Positions 1-9,828 of a stretch of 64,000 bases of DNA are shown here, piece after piece. Both the position numbers and the translations under genes were made by a program. This DNA comes from Zavarzinella sp. (GTDB taxonomy: Bacteria > Planctomycetota > Planctomycetia > Gemmatales > Gemmataceae): contig JAWKTI010000003.1 of assembly GCA_041399155.1 (NCBI GenBank), positions 496,001 to 560,000 on the forward strand. Direction: 5' to 3'. The notes beneath the pieces are model-generated. The model saw only the letters and a list, made by a program, of their open reading frames with translations, had not been told where the DNA came from and did no database searches. How positions within the stretch are numbered: position 1 is the stretch's first letter; each line of letters starts with the position of its first letter.

Positions 1-21
1 CAGATTAATTTATCGCGCTAC

Positions 22-2196
22 TTACTTGACCACCAAAATGGTGGCGGAGGCAGGTGGGAAGTTGTAAGGCAGGTCGCCAGTGGTATCCAGTGGCAGTTTG
101 CCCAGTTTCCGTAACTGTTCGGTGCTGTCCTGATCAAAGCACCAGCCTTGCACTTCTTTGGCGCGGGTGGGCAAGTCCAGTTCCAAGTGGCATTCTTTCC
201 CCAGGTTTTTGTTGATCACCACAATCGTCAACGCATTATCCGATGCTCGTCGAGCAGCATGGATGGTGAGGTCGGGATGATTGGCACTGCTGGCCACAAA
301 CTGTTCACCGAATACCCCACCTGCACCATCGTAATTGCGGTAGAGTTTCCAGGCCAGCTCCTGGGTGCCTTCTGGTTTGGTCCAGATGAAGGCAGAATCC
401 AGCTTTTCACGGCCAAAGATTGCGAACAGTTCCGCCTGAGCCAGGCCACCGGTAATGCTGCCGGCACCACCATAGTTGTATTCACCAAGCGACAGTTTCA
501 TGCCTGGGTTGTGTTTGTCAATCCATTCCCGAATCCGGCGGATCGGCTGGGCAGCGGCACCGCGGGTCATATCGGCAATCCACGATTCCGGGCGGTAGGT
601 GGGGTCCCATAGAGAACGAGTATTTCGTAAACGAAGTTCGTTCAGTGCGGGGTCCATGCCGTGGCCATCGTACGGGCTTTTGCCGTTGATGCGTGCTTCC
701 GGATACCAGTGAAAATCAAACACATCCACCAGTGGCTTGCCATGTTGCTGTTTGTATTCACCGCATTTCTGAATAAACCATTCTGCCATCGGCATGCCAC
801 CAAACTTGCTGGCATCCGGTCGTGTGGGGCGGTTTTCAGGCAGGTCATCGTACGCTGAATAGAACAGGTCGGTCCAGCCCCAGCTGTTATACCCCACAAT
901 TGTGGCATTCGGGTCGACTTTTCGAATTGCTTCCGCATATTGCACAGTGCGGTTCCACAATTCTTCCCGCGTCAGTGGGGCCAGGCACACGTCACGGTGG
1001 GTCTGGTGCCAGAGCATCGGTTCGTTGTCCAACACGTAACAGCGCACACCCGATTTGCCGAATTCTTCACAAATGGCCTGCACACCTTGTGCAATGAATT
1101 CCGGTGGGGCTTCCACGCTGGTGTCTCGCCAATCGTTATTTCGCACCACGCTTCCATTTTCCAGCATACCCGAGCCCACATCGGGCTGGCCCGATTCTGT
1201 GCTGGTCTGCTTGCCATATTTTCGAACAGAATAGGAGTAAGAATAACGGTCTTTGGCGACAAATCCCAACATAGGCACGGTGACGTAACCTTCGGCACCG
1301 CCAGCATTTGCGTCTCTCAGGAACTTGAACCAGCCAGTTTTTCTGGGATCATTCGCAAAGCCGCCACCGTTTTTAAAGAACCAGTCTTTACCTGCGTTGT
1401 CGCAGCCATTCTGGAAGTTGTAACGGGAACTCCGATTTCCACCCCACCTGACGAGCGACAGGTGGTACTGCCGAATCTGGTCGGGCGAGAGTTCGCACGC
1501 ACCGTAAATGGCGGTGGGGATGGTATGTTTCACTTCGCTGCCCACGATTCCGCGTGCCTGATAAGGCTCTTCACGTGGAAACTGTGGCATGGGTGGCGAT
1601 TCCCTTGTAAAGGCAATTTCACGAATTTCAAAGTTCACAAATGGGTGATCACAGGAGAAATTGATCCCCCACAGTTTGGTGAGATCCAGGTCGCAGCTTT
1701 GGGTAAATCGCGTCAGGGCAATTTTCGCGATTCGCCATTCACCATCAATTTTGGCAATGCCGTTACCCACCAGATTCACCGAAGTGCTGGTGGGGCGATC
1801 TTTCGGTCGATCCAGGCTATCAGCCAGCGTAAGCGTCAGATCGGCATCGGGTACGGTACCTACCTGACGCAGGGTAATTGCTAATGTGCGGTAACCAGAA
1901 ACGTCGTTGGTGGCATCTTTGTTCCAACTTGCCCAGTTAACCCCACAGATTTTGGTGCCTGCACCAGCGTAATCCAGGCGGATGCTGTTGCTGCGGATTG
2001 CCACTTTTGCGGAATTGGTATCCCAGCTTTTGCCGTTGGTGCGGTCAGACGACCATACCACCACTTTTTCTGGTATGGGCGTAGAACCTTGTTGACCATG
2101 AATCGTTTCCAGACTGCTATCCGAATCGCGCAGCAACCACAGGACCAGAAACTGGCCAAGAATGAACACGATGAATACCGAACGTAAGCCTTCCAT
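22..2196 (-). CDS. Glycoside hydrolase family 44-like protein
   Basis: This 724-residue protein has the hallmarks of GH44 endoglucanases/xyloglucanases, which cut beta-1,4-glucans with retention. Visible motifs are RWGGNRSSRYNF (about residues 250-261), DNEP with the likely acid/base Glu392, FHWYPE near 495, and GEYNYGG with the likely nucleophile Glu572. Residues 40-200 form a beta-rich carbohydrate-binding-like region. Residues 5-22 are hydrophobic and act as signal or anchor, so the enzyme is exported. I chose the ATG at 2196 because an AAAAGGGG ribosome site lies just upstream. A GTG at 2328 would add 44 residues including another hydrophobic stretch and has no clear ribosome site. Family assignment is confident; the substrate is inferred. 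Confidence 0.85.
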   Translation of the reverse strand: MEGLRSVFIVFILGQFLVLWLLRDSDSSLETIHGQQGSTPIPEKVVVWSSDRTNGKSWDTNSAKVAIRSNSIRLDYAGAGTKICGVNWASWNKDATNDVSGYRTLAITLRQVGTVPDADLTLTLADSLDRPKDRPTSTSVNLVGNGIAKIDGEWRIAKIALTRFTQSCDLDLTKLWGINFSCDHPFVNFEIREIAFTRESPPMPQFPREEPYQARGIVGSEVKHTIPTAIYGACELSPDQIRQYHLSLVRWGGNRSSRYNFQNGCDNAGKDWFFKNGGGFANDPRKTGWFKFLRDANAGGAEGYVTVPMLGFVAKDRYSYSYSVRKYGKQTSTESGQPDVGSGMLENGSVVRNNDWRDTSVEAPPEFIAQGVQAICEEFGKSGVRCYVLDNEPMLWHQTHRDVCLAPLTREELWNRTVQYAEAIRKVDPNATIVGYNSWGWTDLFYSAYDDLPENRPTRPDASKFGGMPMAEWFIQKCGEYKQQHGKPLVDVFDFHWYPEARINGKSPYDGHGMDPALNELRLRNTRSLWDPTYRPESWIADMTRGAAAQPIRRIREWIDKHNPGMKLSLGEYNYGGAGSITGGLAQAELFAIFGREKLDSAFIWTKPEGTQELAWKLYRNYDGAGGVFGEQFVASSANHPDLTIHAARRASDNALTIVVINKNLGKECHLELDLPTRAKEVQGWCFDQDSTEQLRKLGKLPLDTTGDLPYNFPPASATILVVK

Positions 2197-2614
2197 TGTG
2201 CCCCTTTTCCTACTGGGTGCTGCAAGCGCGAGTGTTCGCCGAATGAAATACAGTAGAACGGGAAAATAGAGTAGGCAAAATATGCCGGAGTTGATGATTA
2301 TTAAGATCAGGTAGGATTGTATGATCACAGAAGAATTTTCACTCCGGCAAATATCACCGATTGTAGGGGGAGTGTCAAAAAATCCTTACAACCGCCAAAA
2401 TCTGCCCCAGGGACGTTCACAAGCGTTCAATAACTGGTAAAAATTCGGTTGCAAGCTGAAAAATAGTCAAAATCGAACTTTTTTGAAAAATCTGCCAATT
2501 TTGTGCCATTGACGTGGGGTCGATTTCCACTTTGGCGGTTTTTCGTAGCTTTCCTCCATACCTTTCGTGGTGCATCACCACCAAAGAATGAGAATATATT
2601 CATAATCTACCGGA
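2197..2614. other. Intergenic region between divergent genes
   Basis: This stretch separates the reverse-strand GH44 gene from the forward PrpD-like gene and should carry both promoters. It is AT-rich, with runs of A and T around 2455-2495. I see no RNA gene, repeat or convincing short gene in it. Confidence 0.5.
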
Positions 2615-3997
2615 ATGGACCCCTCCATGGCACTGACACTTGCCGCACGCCTGGCCAATTACGCCGACCAGCTTACTTACGAATCAATCCCAGTGGGGGT
2701 GATTCATGAAACGAAACGCCGAATCATCGATTCGCTGGCTACTGCAGTCGGTGCGATGCCTTCCGAAGCGTACCATTTTGCCAAAGCGTGTGCCAGTCGC
2801 GTGCAGAGCACACCCGGTGCCACCATCCTGGGTGGGGGCAGTTCCAGCCTCGAATGGGCGACGTTTGTCAACGGCCTGCTGATTCGCTATCTGGATTTCA
2901 ACGATACTTATCTTTCGAAGGAACCTGCCCACCCCAGCGATAATCTGGCTGCGGTTCTGGCAGTGGGGCAAGGCTACCAGTGCAGTGGTGCGGAAATGCT
3001 TACTGCAGCAGTACTTGCGTACGAAATCCAGTGCCGGCTGTGCGACGCCAGTTCATTGCGAAAGCAGGGTGTCGACCACGTGACTTACGGTGCCATTTCA
3101 TCCTCACTGGCGGCAGCAAAACTGATGAAATTAAACCCTACTAAGATGACTCACACAGTAGGGATTGCCGGAGTCTGCAACGTGGCCTTACGACAAACCC
3201 GCAGTGGCGAGCTGAGTATGTGGAAAGGCTGTGCGTTTGCGAATGCCGCACGCAATGGGGTTTTTGCTGCCACGCTGGCTGGGGAAGGACTGACCGGCCC
3301 CGCACCGATTTTCGAAGGCGACCTGGGTTTTATGAAACTGGTCACCCGCGAAGAGTTTGATGTGGCACCTATGGGGGCGGAGAATGGTGGCGAACCCGAA
3401 TTTATGATGCGGAAAACTTATATTAAGTATTGGCCCGCAGAATACCACTCCCAAAGTGCGATTGATGCCGCACTGCAGCTACGGAACAAAATTGGCGATC
3501 TTACCCAGATTGCCAGCGTTGACATTGCCACCTTTGAGGCATCGTACAACATTATTGGGAAATATCCGGAAGCATGGGCACCCAAAACCCGGGAAACTGC
3601 CGACCACAGCCTGCCATACTGCACCGCAGTGGCGTTGCTGGATGGGGATGTGACGCTGCACCAGTTCGATCCGGAACGCTTTACTGCGAAGGATGTCCTG
3701 GATCTGTTGAAAAAAGTAACCGTTCGACTGGATGATGCATTGACCCCACGCTATCCCAACGGGATTCCCAACAGAATAATAGTGACTTTGCAGGATGGGA
3801 CGAAACTGGTGAAGGAAGTAGAGTTCCCACGTGGGCACGCGGGCAACCCAATGACCGATGAGGAGGTGGAAGCCAAGTTCCGCCGCCTGGTGGAACCACG
3901 TTACGGTGCCCACCGCGTTGATGAAATGCTGGCCACTTGCTGGAATTTTGAAAACCTGACCGATGTCAGCCCACTGCTGGCAATGTTTCAGGCGTAA
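2615..3997 (+). CDS. MmgE/PrpD family protein
   Basis: The 460-residue protein matches the MmgE/PrpD family, which includes 2-methylcitrate dehydratase (PrpD) and cis-aconitate decarboxylase. Diagnostic segments are the N-terminal helical region with RIIDSLATAVGA, GLLIRYLDFNDTYL followed by HPSDNLAAVLAVGQ, the YGAISSSLAAAKLM helix, and the later YWPAEYHSQSAIDAAL segment. Length fits the family (450-480 residues). There is no methylcitrate synthase or lyase nearby, so propionate catabolism is not supported by context and the substrate is open. The start could be 2615 or the ATG at 2627 (MALTLAARL); neither has a strong ribosome site. Cytoplasmic. Confidence 0.85.
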   Translation: MDPSMALTLAARLANYADQLTYESIPVGVIHETKRRIIDSLATAVGAMPSEAYHFAKACASRVQSTPGATILGGGSSSLEWATFVNGLLIRYLDFNDTYLSKEPAHPSDNLAAVLAVGQGYQCSGAEMLTAAVLAYEIQCRLCDASSLRKQGVDHVTYGAISSSLAAAKLMKLNPTKMTHTVGIAGVCNVALRQTRSGELSMWKGCAFANAARNGVFAATLAGEGLTGPAPIFEGDLGFMKLVTREEFDVAPMGAENGGEPEFMMRKTYIKYWPAEYHSQSAIDAALQLRNKIGDLTQIASVDIATFEASYNIIGKYPEAWAPKTRETADHSLPYCTAVALLDGDVTLHQFDPERFTAKDVLDLLKKVTVRLDDALTPRYPNGIPNRIIVTLQDGTKLVKEVEFPRGHAGNPMTDEEVEAKFRRLVEPRYGAHRVDEMLATCWNFENLTDVSPLLAMFQA

Positions 3998-4214
3998 CGG
4001 ACAAATCGAGAGATACAAACTGTTTTTCATACAGGTTATCTATTTTTTCGGCGCAGGCCAAAGTAATTGGTCATTACCAAGTAAATCGCCGTGGTGCTAT
4101 ACTGCTGGTTGAAGTTGATAGGAGTTATCGATTTAATTAGTTGTAATGTATTCAGTGATTCACCTTTATAGACTTCTGAACACTGATCTATTTCAATTAC
4201 AGGCGGAGAGTTCG

Positions 4215-4547
4215 ATGCTAGAGATCATCATCCTCTACAAACTTTGCATGCGGATTGGCGATGCAGCTAGGGGAAAAGGACGACAGGCGATTGGCTACCA
4301 GCTGATGTTGATTCTATTTTGGTTAGGGGGAGAGCTGGGCACGGCATTCTTTGCAATTCTTGCACTCCCGTTGCTCTTCGGTGAAGAATACGAGCAATAC
4401 ATTTTCGTTGGATATATCGCAGCAATCCTTGGGGCGGCGTTTGGCGCCTGGCTCGCATTTCGTATCGTTGCCGGGTTACCTGAAAATAGATCGCTAGAAG
4501 TTCCAGAGTCTGAAGCTGAATCCAGTTCTAATGATAATTTTTCATGA
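4215..4547 (+). CDS. Small hypothetical membrane protein
   Basis: This 110-residue protein has hydrophobic segments around residues 28-55 and 66-88, consistent with two or three membrane spans, and a short acidic serine-rich tail. I do not recognise a family. The ATG at 4215 is preceded by GGCGGAGAG at a good distance, so it is preferred over the upstream ATG at 4146, which would add 23 residues. Neighbours give no clue to function. Confidence 0.6.
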   Translation: MLEIIILYKLCMRIGDAARGKGRQAIGYQLMLILFWLGGELGTAFFAILALPLLFGEEYEQYIFVGYIAAILGAAFGAWLAFRIVAGLPENRSLEVPESEAESSSNDNFS

Positions 4548-4862
4548 CTGCTATCAACTTTGCGTTAGCATGACCAACTTTTTGATGATAGCATGCAACA
4601 AGCTCCCAACATTGAATAAGCTGTTACTGGTAAGGCGTACGATAGTGATGAAATCGGGGAAAAAGTTGGAATAAAGTTAAACAATTCTTCAACAAACTGA
4701 AGAAATTTCGAAGAATTGCCACGCGATAGGAAAAACGATCGCATTGCTTTTTAAGCATGATTCATCTTGTTGCGACAGTTATCAAATGTAGCTCATTCAT
4801 CAACAGAACTTAATCCTCCTTATATTCGGTTCACTCCAGAGTAGAGTTGAAGTATCATTACG
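4548..4862. other. AT-rich intergenic region with one inverted repeat
   Basis: No gene is apparent. A 9-bp inverted repeat, CAATTCTTC at 4682-4690 and GAAGAATTG at 4710-4718, could fold as a hairpin or bind a dimeric regulator, but no T run follows it, so it is not a standard terminator. Confidence 0.35.
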
Positions 4863-5401
4863 ATGATCGAGTCAGATATGCCACAAAATGATAAAGATTA
4901 TTTCAAGCAAGCTGCAGAATATTGGGCCAGAGGAGAATCATTGGAGGCGGGGAGATTAATTTTCGAAAATCTGACACCCTTCAACCGTCCCCAGTGGGCA
5001 GCTCGTATCCTGAAATTGGTTCTTGATAGAAGTATTGTCGAGTTTCCTTGTCTCAAAATGCGGCCATGCAGGATGCAGAAGAGTTGAGCAAAGTAGAACA
5101 GAAATCGTCGCAACTGTTTACAGATCAAGCAGTTAGCAATACTATGCCGAACATTGCCGAAAACTGTACATATGACCATATAGCCGCGGTGGGACTCGAA
5201 CAACTGCCAAAACTACTGGGAAATTCACACATTTCTCGCGAGCGCGTCCCTAAATGCGGCCATCTTCAAAAATTGATCCATTCTCTGGCCCACAATTGGG
5301 TGAATCTACCCGTAGATCTGAAACATGTGATCCACGAACTGCCCGATGGACTGATCGAACTTTTATACACTTGGGGACCACCGGCTGATACGATTGGTTG
5401 A
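4863..5401 (+). pseudogene. Hypothetical gene, apparently frameshifted
   Basis: Two overlapping forward frames look like halves of one small gene. The first (4863-5087) opens MIESDMPQNDKDYFKQAAEYWARGE in spaced form and reads sensibly to about residue 62 (LDRSIVEFPCL). After roughly position 5045 the plausible coding shifts to the next frame, which continues to a stop at 5401 (AAMQDAEELSKVEQ through LIELLYTWGPP). I do not recognise the product. It could also be two separate overlapping genes, the second starting at the ATG at 5066. The decayed sequence just downstream favours decay. Confidence 0.4.
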
Positions 5402-5892
5402 AAATGTAAATCATCTCAAAACAACACTTCTGACAAATGACCCAACCCACGAAAACTCCTCAATCTGGACGAGTTTATCAGAAATGTAAAAAGTTCTGTC
5501 ATTTCTCACTGATCCGACTGAAAGAACCTCTTCAGGCTGTGGGTAATTACTGCTTTTGGATATCAAATCGGGATTCGATTGGAACTGGGGCAACAACATG
5601 TGCAACTTCCTCCTCTGCATCTGCCCTTCATTGTTTCTTGCCGTACCAAGAATCAATCCAGTAGCGTAGGTCATGTTTTGCCATGGAATTCCTGGCGTGC
5701 GGTATCTATCTTCACCCAGATCTGCAGACCTGATGACGCTGACCAGGTGATATGTAAAAGGATTTTGAAATACCGCAAAGACGCACTTTGCAGACGGGGT
5801 ATGGTTCAAGTGGAAAATACTGGATATTGTGTTGCCCATAACTAGACTGACAACCTGCTACTAACAGTGACCCTTATGGAGATGAACGCAAC
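5402..5892. other. Decayed region upstream of a sulfatase
   Basis: No intact gene is convincing. Short protein-like stretches occur in changing forward frames, for example LNLDEFIRNVKSSVI near 5462-5505 and a string near 5590-5840, interrupted by stops, which suggests a degraded gene. The last 50 bases hold the sulfatase ribosome site (GGAGATG near 5879). Confidence 0.35.
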
Positions 5893-7500
5893 ATGTTTAA
5901 GAAACTCTGGATCATCTTCCTGTTCCATGGTTGCTGTTCAGTTCTCAACGCTGCACCCAAACCCAATATTGTTTTGATTCTGGCAGATGATCTCGGATTT
6001 TCCGACCTTGGCTGCTATGGTGGGGAAATCGCCACACCGAATCTCGATGCTCTGGCGAAAAATGGACTTCGCTTCACACAGTTCTACAATTCGACGCGCT
6101 GCTGGCCCTCGCGGGGTGCACTCTTAAGTGGCTACTATCCGCAACAGATTCATCGCGACAAATTGCCGGGCATACCAGGTGGCGGGGTGCGGGGTACCAG
6201 GCAAGCCTGGGCACGATTATTGCCCGATTTCTTGCGATCTGCGGGCTACCGCAGCTATCATAGCGGCAAATGGCACATTGACGGCAAGACCCTCGATGGT
6301 GGCTTTGACAGTGCACTCACGATCAACAGCCCTGGAAACTTTTTCACCGCACGTGGCAGCTTGCTGAACGATGTTCCCATAAAGCCACTCGCAGACGAAA
6401 AAGGTTATTACCTCACCATTGCAACTGCCGATCATGCCATCGCGTGCCTGAAGGATCATGCAGCGAATCATTCAAATAAGCCGTTCTTCCATTACCTGGC
6501 CTTCCATGCGCCACATTTCCCGCTTCACGCATTACCGGAAGACATTGCAAAATACGAAGGTAAGTATGCTGAAGGTTGGAACAAACTCCGCGAATCTCGA
6601 TTTGCTCGTCAGAAAGAACTCGGCATCGTGAACACAAGCCTGTCTGCTCTGGAACAGAATGTGGGACCACCCTATCGTTTCCCGGATGCGTTCAAAAAAC
6701 TGGGCTCCGGCGAAGTCGATCGCCCGTTACCCTGGAGTGAACTCACTCAGGAACAGCGCACATTTCAAGCAACCAAGATGGCGATCCATGCCGCGATGAT
6801 AGATCGCATGGACAGGGAGATCGGTCGAGTGATCAAGCAACTCAAGGTGATGAACGCTCTGGACAACACGATTATTCTGTTTGCGTCGGACAATGGTGCC
6901 AGTTCGGAAATCATGGTGAGGGACGGCGGACACGATCCTGCAGCATCACCGGGAAGTTCTGCATCGTACCTTTGCCTTGGGCCAGGATTTGCGAGCGCAT
7001 GCAATACTCCCTACCGCAGACATAAGACGTGGCTCCACGAAGGTGGAATCAGCACCCCATTCATCGTTCACTGGCCTGCTGGTATCCACGCGAAGGGTGA
7101 GTTGCGGACCACACCCGCTCACTTTATCGACTTCGTTCCCACGGTTCTGGATCTGACGAAAATCGAAAAACCCAAAGACTGGAAAGGTGTGCCCATCCCT
7201 GCAGCACCAGGCAAAAGTATCGCACCGGCCCTGGCAAAGGATATCTTGATCGAACGGGATTTTCTGTGGTGGCTACACGATGACCATAAGGCAATTCGCG
7301 TGGGCGATTGGAAACTGGTTGCTTCGGCGGGCGATCCATGGGAGCTTTACGATATGAAAACCGATCGTGCGGAACAGCACAACCAGGCTGGGAAGATGCC
7401 CGGAAAAGTGAAGGAACTCAGTGAACTGTGGCAGAAACAAACAGATTCATTTACGGAATTGGTTAACAGAACATCCCCTGCTAAAGGCAAAAAGAAATGA
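5893..7500 (+). CDS. Sulfatase (arylsulfatase-type)
   Basis: This 535-residue exported sulfatase removes sulfate esters, probably from polysaccharides. A signal peptide spans residues 1-20 (ending SVLNA). The metal-binding ILADDLG (Asp32/Asp33) and the activation signature C70-W-P-S-R follow; Cys70 would be converted to formylglycine. The later SGKWHIDG, FLALFHAPH-like and ASDNGA segments complete the active site. A GGAGATGAAC ribosome site supports the ATG at 5893. No formylglycine-generating enzyme is in the window. The basic C-terminal tail (PAKGKKK) is common in planctomycete sulfatases. Substrate unknown. Confidence 0.93.
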   Translation: MFKKLWIIFLFHGCCSVLNAAPKPNIVLILADDLGFSDLGCYGGEIATPNLDALAKNGLRFTQFYNSTRCWPSRGALLSGYYPQQIHRDKLPGIPGGGVRGTRQAWARLLPDFLRSAGYRSYHSGKWHIDGKTLDGGFDSALTINSPGNFFTARGSLLNDVPIKPLADEKGYYLTIATADHAIACLKDHAANHSNKPFFHYLAFHAPHFPLHALPEDIAKYEGKYAEGWNKLRESRFARQKELGIVNTSLSALEQNVGPPYRFPDAFKKLGSGEVDRPLPWSELTQEQRTFQATKMAIHAAMIDRMDREIGRVIKQLKVMNALDNTIILFASDNGASSEIMVRDGGHDPAASPGSSASYLCLGPGFASACNTPYRRHKTWLHEGGISTPFIVHWPAGIHAKGELRTTPAHFIDFVPTVLDLTKIEKPKDWKGVPIPAAPGKSIAPALAKDILIERDFLWWLHDDHKAIRVGDWKLVASAGDPWELYDMKTDRAEQHNQAGKMPGKVKELSELWQKQTDSFTELVNRTSPAKGKKK

Positions 7501-7714
7501 GTCAGCAAAGGCAACTGCCAGTTACACGGTCAGGACTCTGCCAGTGAATTTCTCAGGGAATGGTTCAAATAACGTATTTCGTACCGTATTGGCTCAGTAC
7601 GTTGATTAATCCCTGTAACTTCGATGGATGAAGTGGTTATGATGCATCGTCGATTGACGGAAGTGGAACGTGGCTTTCGAGAGATCATCAGCTTCGTCCA
7701 GGTTGGGAGCCATC

Positions 7715-8761
7715 TCAAAAATGAGTTGAGTTGTTGATTATTCCACAATGGCCAAGAATGTCCATTGCCGCCGCCAGGCCAGAACAGAACGCTCCTTCGA
7801 TACGGCCTCCTGCGAGCCAGTCTCCACACATGGCTAGTCCAGTCACTCTATCGTAGTAGGCTGTTTGCATTTCCGAACTACTGCCCATACTAAACCGCCA
7901 TCGGTGTGCCACCAAATGTGACACCTCGGGTAACAAGTTTCCCGTGGCTGTCGCCAGTGCGTTGAGGAGTTGGGTACCAACCGTTTCCGGGGCATCATCT
8001 AGGTGGTCTGCAGACCATTGCGGCCCAGCGTGCAGTACCCAACAATCACGATCGCTTGGTCGACCGGGTTTCGAGCTGTTCCGGGTGATCCATGACAGTG
8101 GAGAACCATGGACGAACGCCCCATCCCACGGCACTTTGAATCGACTCTCGAACGCCAACATAACGGCCCAGCATGGAGCCATTGAAACTGATGCAGCGAT
8201 TGAGGAGAACGGATGAGGTGCTAGCAATTCGGCAGCCTGTGGAGCGGGTAAAGCAATCAGTATGGATCCGTAAGGGCCGAAAACTGCACCGGTATCGTCG
8301 AATAATTTCCACCCAGTACTTTCGTTCGAGATCCGCCGGATCAGTGTTTCACTGCGTATGTCGAGACCCTTCGCTAGGTGCGTCCCGATTGCCGACATGC
8401 CTGGCATCCCGACATAGCGAGTCTGGGGCGAAGTGTTCTCGACCGAACCCTCCTGAAGTTTGACGATCAGACTACTCCACTCGGCTATAACCCCGTTTGA
8501 TTGCCAATTAGTAACATGGCTGGAAAAAACGGGGTCTCGGACGGTAAAGTATTGTGCACCATGATCGAACGACATGTCACGGTCGGCCCGGCGCGTCGCT
8601 GCCCGGCCTCCCATCCCTCGGCCTTTATCAAAAACGCATACCCGCAGTCCGTGATCTGCCAACGTACGAGCGCTGATTAAGCCCGAAATACCGGCACCAA
8701 TCACTGCCACGTCAGGGTTTGTTTGATGAAGGTCTATTTTTCCGTTATTGTCATCGAACAA
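7715..8761 (-). CDS. Renalase-like NAD(P)/FAD-dependent oxidoreductase
   Basis: The 348-residue protein opens with a Rossmann dinucleotide-binding motif, VAVIGAGISGLISA, ending in a conserved acidic residue (CVFDKGRGMGGRAATRR), then SFDHGAQYFTVRDP. This is the pattern of the COG3380 amine-oxidase-like group related to renalase. The C-terminal GLAMCGDWLAGGRIEGAFCSG is the FAD-binding closing motif. A TTG start at 8761 is used, with GGGGA upstream; no downstream Met precedes the FAD motif. It lies 84 bp after the CIA30-like gene and probably shares its transcript. In other bacteria COG3380 genes sit in light/photolyase clusters with tspO; that role here is inference. Confidence 0.8.
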   Translation of the reverse strand: MFDDNNGKIDLHQTNPDVAVIGAGISGLISARTLADHGLRVCVFDKGRGMGGRAATRRADRDMSFDHGAQYFTVRDPVFSSHVTNWQSNGVIAEWSSLIVKLQEGSVENTSPQTRYVGMPGMSAIGTHLAKGLDIRSETLIRRISNESTGWKLFDDTGAVFGPYGSILIALPAPQAAELLAPHPFSSIAASVSMAPCWAVMLAFESRFKVPWDGAFVHGSPLSWITRNSSKPGRPSDRDCWVLHAGPQWSADHLDDAPETVGTQLLNALATATGNLLPEVSHLVAHRWRFSMGSSSEMQTAYYDRVTGLAMCGDWLAGGRIEGAFCSGLAAAMDILGHCGIINNSTHF

Positions 8762-8845
8762 TACAATTCCCCTTCAATCGTGAGCTTTATTCGCGACAAG
8801 TACAGCTAACCAGACCAACATGATCACAGTTCCAGCCACGGTATA

Positions 8846-9424
8846 TTACTTTCCGGCCCGTTCCACCTTGATCCATTCAATTTCCAACTGAAATGGTCCC
8901 GCTTTCTTGTCGCTCAGCATGAAGCCGATGGCATTGATTTCTTCCGGCTTCACTGCACCAGCATCCTTGACCACCCGACCAAATGAAGTCGCCTCGAACT
9001 TGTCGAGTGGGATTTTGATCTCGATCCACTCACCTTTCTTTGTTTGCAATGCAGCCCGGTAAGAAAAAGCAATCAGTGGCTTGTTGGGATAGAGGTTCAA
9101 CATGTATTGTCGCCCATCGCCCCGGATTTTAACGACTAAAGTATCGCCTTTTTCCAGTCCCAGCTTTTTCCCTTTGGACCGAACGGAGGCAAAGCCGCCA
9201 TTGTTTTCTAATGACAGGGTACCAAAGAACTCCATCGTTTTCTGGTTGGTAAGTTTGAACTTCCCTTCCGAGACCCCGCCCATCACACCATCGTTGACTG
9301 TTTGCCAATCCTTGGCAGCATCAGTCCCAGTGAAGTCGAACAACACTTTGGGTGATCCATCGGCCATGACAAGCGACCTCATCAGAATTACAAGGGTCAA
9401 CACCAGTAATTTATAAATCATCAT
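8846..9424 (-). CDS. CIA30-like domain protein, exported
   Basis: The 192-residue protein has a hydrophobic N-terminus (about residues 3-20, ending VMADG) and a beta-sandwich of the CIA30/NDUFAF1 type: VLFDFTG, WQTVNDGVMGGVSEGKF, FASVRS, and a C-terminal IGFMLSDKKAGPFQLEIEWIKV. The eukaryotic relative assists complex I assembly; bacterial members are uncharacterised carbohydrate-binding-like sandwiches. The start codon overlaps the tspO stop in an ATGATGA arrangement, so translation is probably coupled. The ribosome site GGGGACG lies inside the end of tspO. Confidence 0.75.
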   Translation of the reverse strand: MMIYKLLVLTLVILMRSLVMADGSPKVLFDFTGTDAAKDWQTVNDGVMGGVSEGKFKLTNQKTMEFFGTLSLENNGGFASVRSKGKKLGLEKGDTLVVKIRGDGRQYMLNLYPNKPLIAFSYRAALQTKKGEWIEIKIPLDKFEATSFGRVVKDAGAVKPEEINAIGFMLSDKKAGPFQLEIEWIKVERAGK

Positions 9425-9828
9425 CGTCCCCAATTCATCGTGGTTATTGCTATTTGTAGTACCGAAGCAATCGACACCCACACGAAATAGGGCAGTTGAG
9501 CGATAGCCACCCAGCGATAATGTGGCCAAATTGCTATCGCACACCAAATGATCGTGGCCCACACAATAATGATGTCTGCTGCCGCCAGTTCGACGCTTCT
9601 AAGTCCCGAAAACAATGGCATGAACAGGAGATTTGCCACGAGGTTGATCGCGAAAGGCAATGAAATCATCCAGTGCAGCTTTTTCCGACCAGCCTGCACA
9701 AATACAAAGCCGAACGAAACGATGATTACCGGATAGAGGATCGACCAGATCAGACCAATGGTGGCTGGGGAAGGCGTCCAACTGGGCTTGGCCAGAGAGT
9801 TGTACCAGGTCATCCAGTCCATCAGCAT
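9421..9828 (-). CDS. tspO: TspO/MBR family protein
   Basis: A 135-residue integral membrane protein with five hydrophobic helices and the TspO/peripheral benzodiazepine receptor signature: WYNSLAKPSWTPSP, IGLIWSILYPVI, then NLLFMPLFSGLRS and WPHYRWVAIAQLPYFVWVSIA. The family binds porphyrins and affects tetrapyrrole and oxidative-stress responses. It is the first gene of a reverse-strand operon with the CIA30-like and FAD-oxidoreductase genes. Length is slightly shorter than the usual 150-160 residues. Family assignment is strong; physiological role is inferred. Confidence 0.88.
   Translation of the reverse strand: MLMDWMTWYNSLAKPSWTPSPATIGLIWSILYPVIIVSFGFVFVQAGRKKLHWMISLPFAINLVANLLFMPLFSGLRSVELAAADIIIVWATIIWCAIAIWPHYRWVAIAQLPYFVWVSIASVLQIAITTMNWGR

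Noticed and set aside
940..1884. Long forward open frame of 314 codons opposite the GH44 gene
   Set aside because: It lies wholly antisense to a gene with clear GH44 motifs and has no protein-like pattern.
2197..2328. N-terminal extension of the GH44 protein from GTG 2328
   Set aside because: A strong ribosome site and a complete signal-like segment exist at ATG 2196; the extension would add a second hydrophobic stretch without need.
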